Part shown: one piece after another, positions 62,615 to 64,000 of the stretch
Numbering within the stretch: position 1 is the stretch's first letter
Layout of the letters: each line of letters opens with the position of its first letter
Assembly: GCF_024448895.1 (NCBI RefSeq)
Contig: NZ_JAMOIC010000017.1
Span: 61,401 to 125,400, forward strand
Direction of reading: 5' to 3'
Length of the DNA stretch: 64,000 nt
DNA from: Stutzerimonas stutzeri
Lineage (GTDB): Bacteria; Pseudomonadota; Gammaproteobacteria; Pseudomonadales; Pseudomonadaceae
The notes under the pieces: generated by a model
What the model was told of the DNA's origin: nothing
Databases searched by the model: none
What the model saw: only the letters and a program-made list of their open reading frames with translations
Program-made: the position numbers and the translations under genes

Positions 62615-63366
62615 AGCTGCGCCGCGGGCTGTCACTGCTGTGCCTGATGCTGGCCAGCCTGTTTCCGCTGATGGCCCAGGCGGCCGGTGGCGAGATCACC
62701 CTGTTCAATCTGAACGATACCGAGAACGGACAGGAATTCAGCGTCAAGCTGCAGATCCTGATCATCATGACGCTGCTGGGCTTTCTGCCGGCGATGCTGA
62801 TGATGATGACCTGCTTTACTCGCTTCATCATCGTGCTGGCCATCCTGCGCCAGGCCATCGGCCTGCAGCAGAGCCCGCCGAATCAGGTGCTGATCGGCAT
62901 TGCGCTGATCGTCACGCTGCTGGTAATGCGCCCGGTGTGGCAGGAGATTCATAGCGCCGCCTTCGAGCCCTTCCAGAACGACGAGATCAGCCTGGAGCAG
63001 GCACTGGAAGTCTCCAAGGGCAGCCTCTCGGGCTTCATGCTGGCGCAGACCAACAAGACCTCGCTGGAAACCATGGTTGCCCTGGCGGGCGAGGAAGTGC
63101 CGGAGAACCTTGAAGACCTGGACTTTTCCCTGCTGCTGCCGGCATTCGTGCTGAGCGAGCTGAAGACCGCGTTTCAGCTGGGTTTCATGATCTTCGTGCC
63201 GTTTCTGGTAATCGACCTGGTGGTCGCCAGCGTGTTGATGGCGATGGGCATGATGATGTTGTCGCCGATGATGATCTCGCTGCCGTTCAAGCTGATGATT
63301 TTTGTGCTGGTGGATGGGTGGGCGCTTTTGATCGGCACCCTGACCACCAGTATTCAGCCGTTTTAG
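62611..63366 (+). CDS. fliP: Flagellar export gate protein FliP
   Basis: 251-aa gate subunit. A cleavable signal (MKLRRGLSLLCLMLASLFPLMAQA) precedes four TM segments: LQILIIMTLLGFLPAMLMMMTCFTRFIIVLAILRQAIGLQQSPPNQVLIGIALIVTLLVM, then LPAFVLSELKTAFQLGFMIFVPFLVIDLVVASVLMAMGMMMLSP. Family signatures are intact. It is coupled to fliN. fliQ, fliR, flhB and flhA, which normally follow, do not: the next 634 bp contain no gene. Confidence 0.95.
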   Translation: MKLRRGLSLLCLMLASLFPLMAQAAGGEITLFNLNDTENGQEFSVKLQILIIMTLLGFLPAMLMMMTCFTRFIIVLAILRQAIGLQQSPPNQVLIGIALIVTLLVMRPVWQEIHSAAFEPFQNDEISLEQALEVSKGSLSGFMLAQTNKTSLETMVALAGEEVPENLEDLDFSLLLPAFVLSELKTAFQLGFMIFVPFLVIDLVVASVLMAMGMMMLSPMMISLPFKLMIFVLVDGWALLIGTLTTSIQPF

Positions 63367-64000
63367 GGGGCGCCGTGGACAGTCGTCGCTCACCCTATGC
63401 CATAACCGTTGAACGGTCTTTCGCTTTTCGTAGGAGTGTAGGGGGACGCCCAGTCTTTGCTCGCGATCCGGCGGAGCTGCCGCAACCTGATAACGACGAC
63501 GCCGCTCTGCTGGTGGGTCCAGCCTCAGGTTTCGCCCTGCACGGCGAGTCACTTTTTCCAAACGCCGAAAAAGTAACCAAAAACGCTTGCCCCTCCATCC
63601 GGGTCTCGCTTCGCTCGACTTCCCTCATTCCATCCGCGCTTCGGGGGCCGGCGTACAAGGGCCATCCATGGCCCTTTACGCCTCTCGCGGCATCCATGCC
63701 GCTCGCTCCCCTCCGCGCGGATTCCATTCGGCCTCCTGAAAGGGGCGTTCGGCGTCGTCTGGCAGGCCGTGCAATGGAAAAGCAAGAAGCCGTGTCGAGC
63801 CAGGGTCAATTAATCAATGACCTTCAGAAGTTCGTAGGGTGGAAAATTGCGGAGCATTTTCCACCGAGATCGGCGCTTGAGTCGTCTGCGCACGACCTTC
63901 CCGAAAACCGGTGGGTAAGCTTCGCGTTACCCACCCTACGTTTAGCTCCTACAACCGCTTCGCTATACGGCCCAACAGACACCACCGAATCGCCCCTTTC
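63367..64000. repeat. Gene-free repeat region after fliP
   Basis: 634 bp without a supportable gene. It starts with filler, then a palindrome ACTTTTTCC...GAAAAAGT (about 63549-63573) and a long stretch with TCGCTTCGCTCGACTTCCC and GGCATCCATGCCGCTCGC that I recognise as a common pseudomonad intergenic repeat; open frames in it look spurious. It ends with another inverted pair, CGTAGGGTGG (63833-63842) and CCACCCTACG (63931-63940). The region continues beyond the window. Confidence 0.7.

Noticed and set aside
63549-63809. Small open frames after fliP
   Set aside because: They fall in a common intergenic repeat and have no ribosome site or family features.

Overview
The window is high-GC gammaproteobacterial chromosome, most likely Pseudomonadaceae and plausibly the Stutzerimonas / Pseudomonas stutzeri group. 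The grounds are the protein families and the many copies of the Pseudomonas-type REP palindrome (core GGAGCCAGCTTGCTGGC). The genus is inferred from recall of families, not from a search.

Left third (1-30.8 kb), housekeeping and accessory genes: a PAS sensor protein cut by the left edge; uvrD; an orphan TRAP-type solute-binding lipoprotein; a Tim44-like membrane protein; a complete selenocysteine module selA-selB-selC (tRNA-Sec at 9511-9606); and a small remnant of an integrated element next to selC. The remnant is bounded by a 17-bp direct repeat of the tRNA 3' end and holds an AT-rich orphan gene and a YHYH mini-protein. Next come a cyclopropane fatty acid synthase family gene, a tandem-Usp / SulP transporter pair, a DctB/DctD-like two-component system, an ECF42-type sigma factor with its DGPF partner, a SnoaL-like protein, a TonB receptor / PepSY membrane protein / small membrane protein iron-uptake operon, a hybrid histidine kinase, an acyl-CoA dehydrogenase and a secreted lactonase-like beta-propeller.

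Right half (30.8-63.4 kb), one nearly complete flagellar locus of the lateral (Laf / Flag-2) type. Five transcription blocks are visible: (i) flgBCDEFGHIJKL plus a LafW-like gene, leftward, behind a sigma-54 promoter; (ii) flgA, flagellin lafA, and a ToxR-like membrane regulator (LafZ-like) with a small membrane partner, rightward; (iii) fliDSTKL-fliA and motAB, leftward, with a second sigma-54 promoter before fliD; (iv) flgMN, leftward, with a sigma-28-like promoter; (v) lafK-fliEFGHIJ, leftward, divergent from fliM-fliN-fliP, rightward. LafK (sigma-54 activator with a degenerate receiver), FliA (sigma-28) and FlgM (anti-sigma) give the locus its own regulatory cascade. The flagellin is short, FliM lacks the CheY-binding N-terminus, no chemotaxis genes are present, and fliQ, fliR, flhB and flhA do not follow fliP: the last 630 bp are intergenic repeat sequence.

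Repeats are prominent: two tandem arrays with units of about 180 bp and about 160 bp built on REP palindromes (18.95-19.42 kb and 45.35-45.94 kb), single REPs in most flagellar intergenic gaps, and larger interspersed repeats before motA and after fliP.
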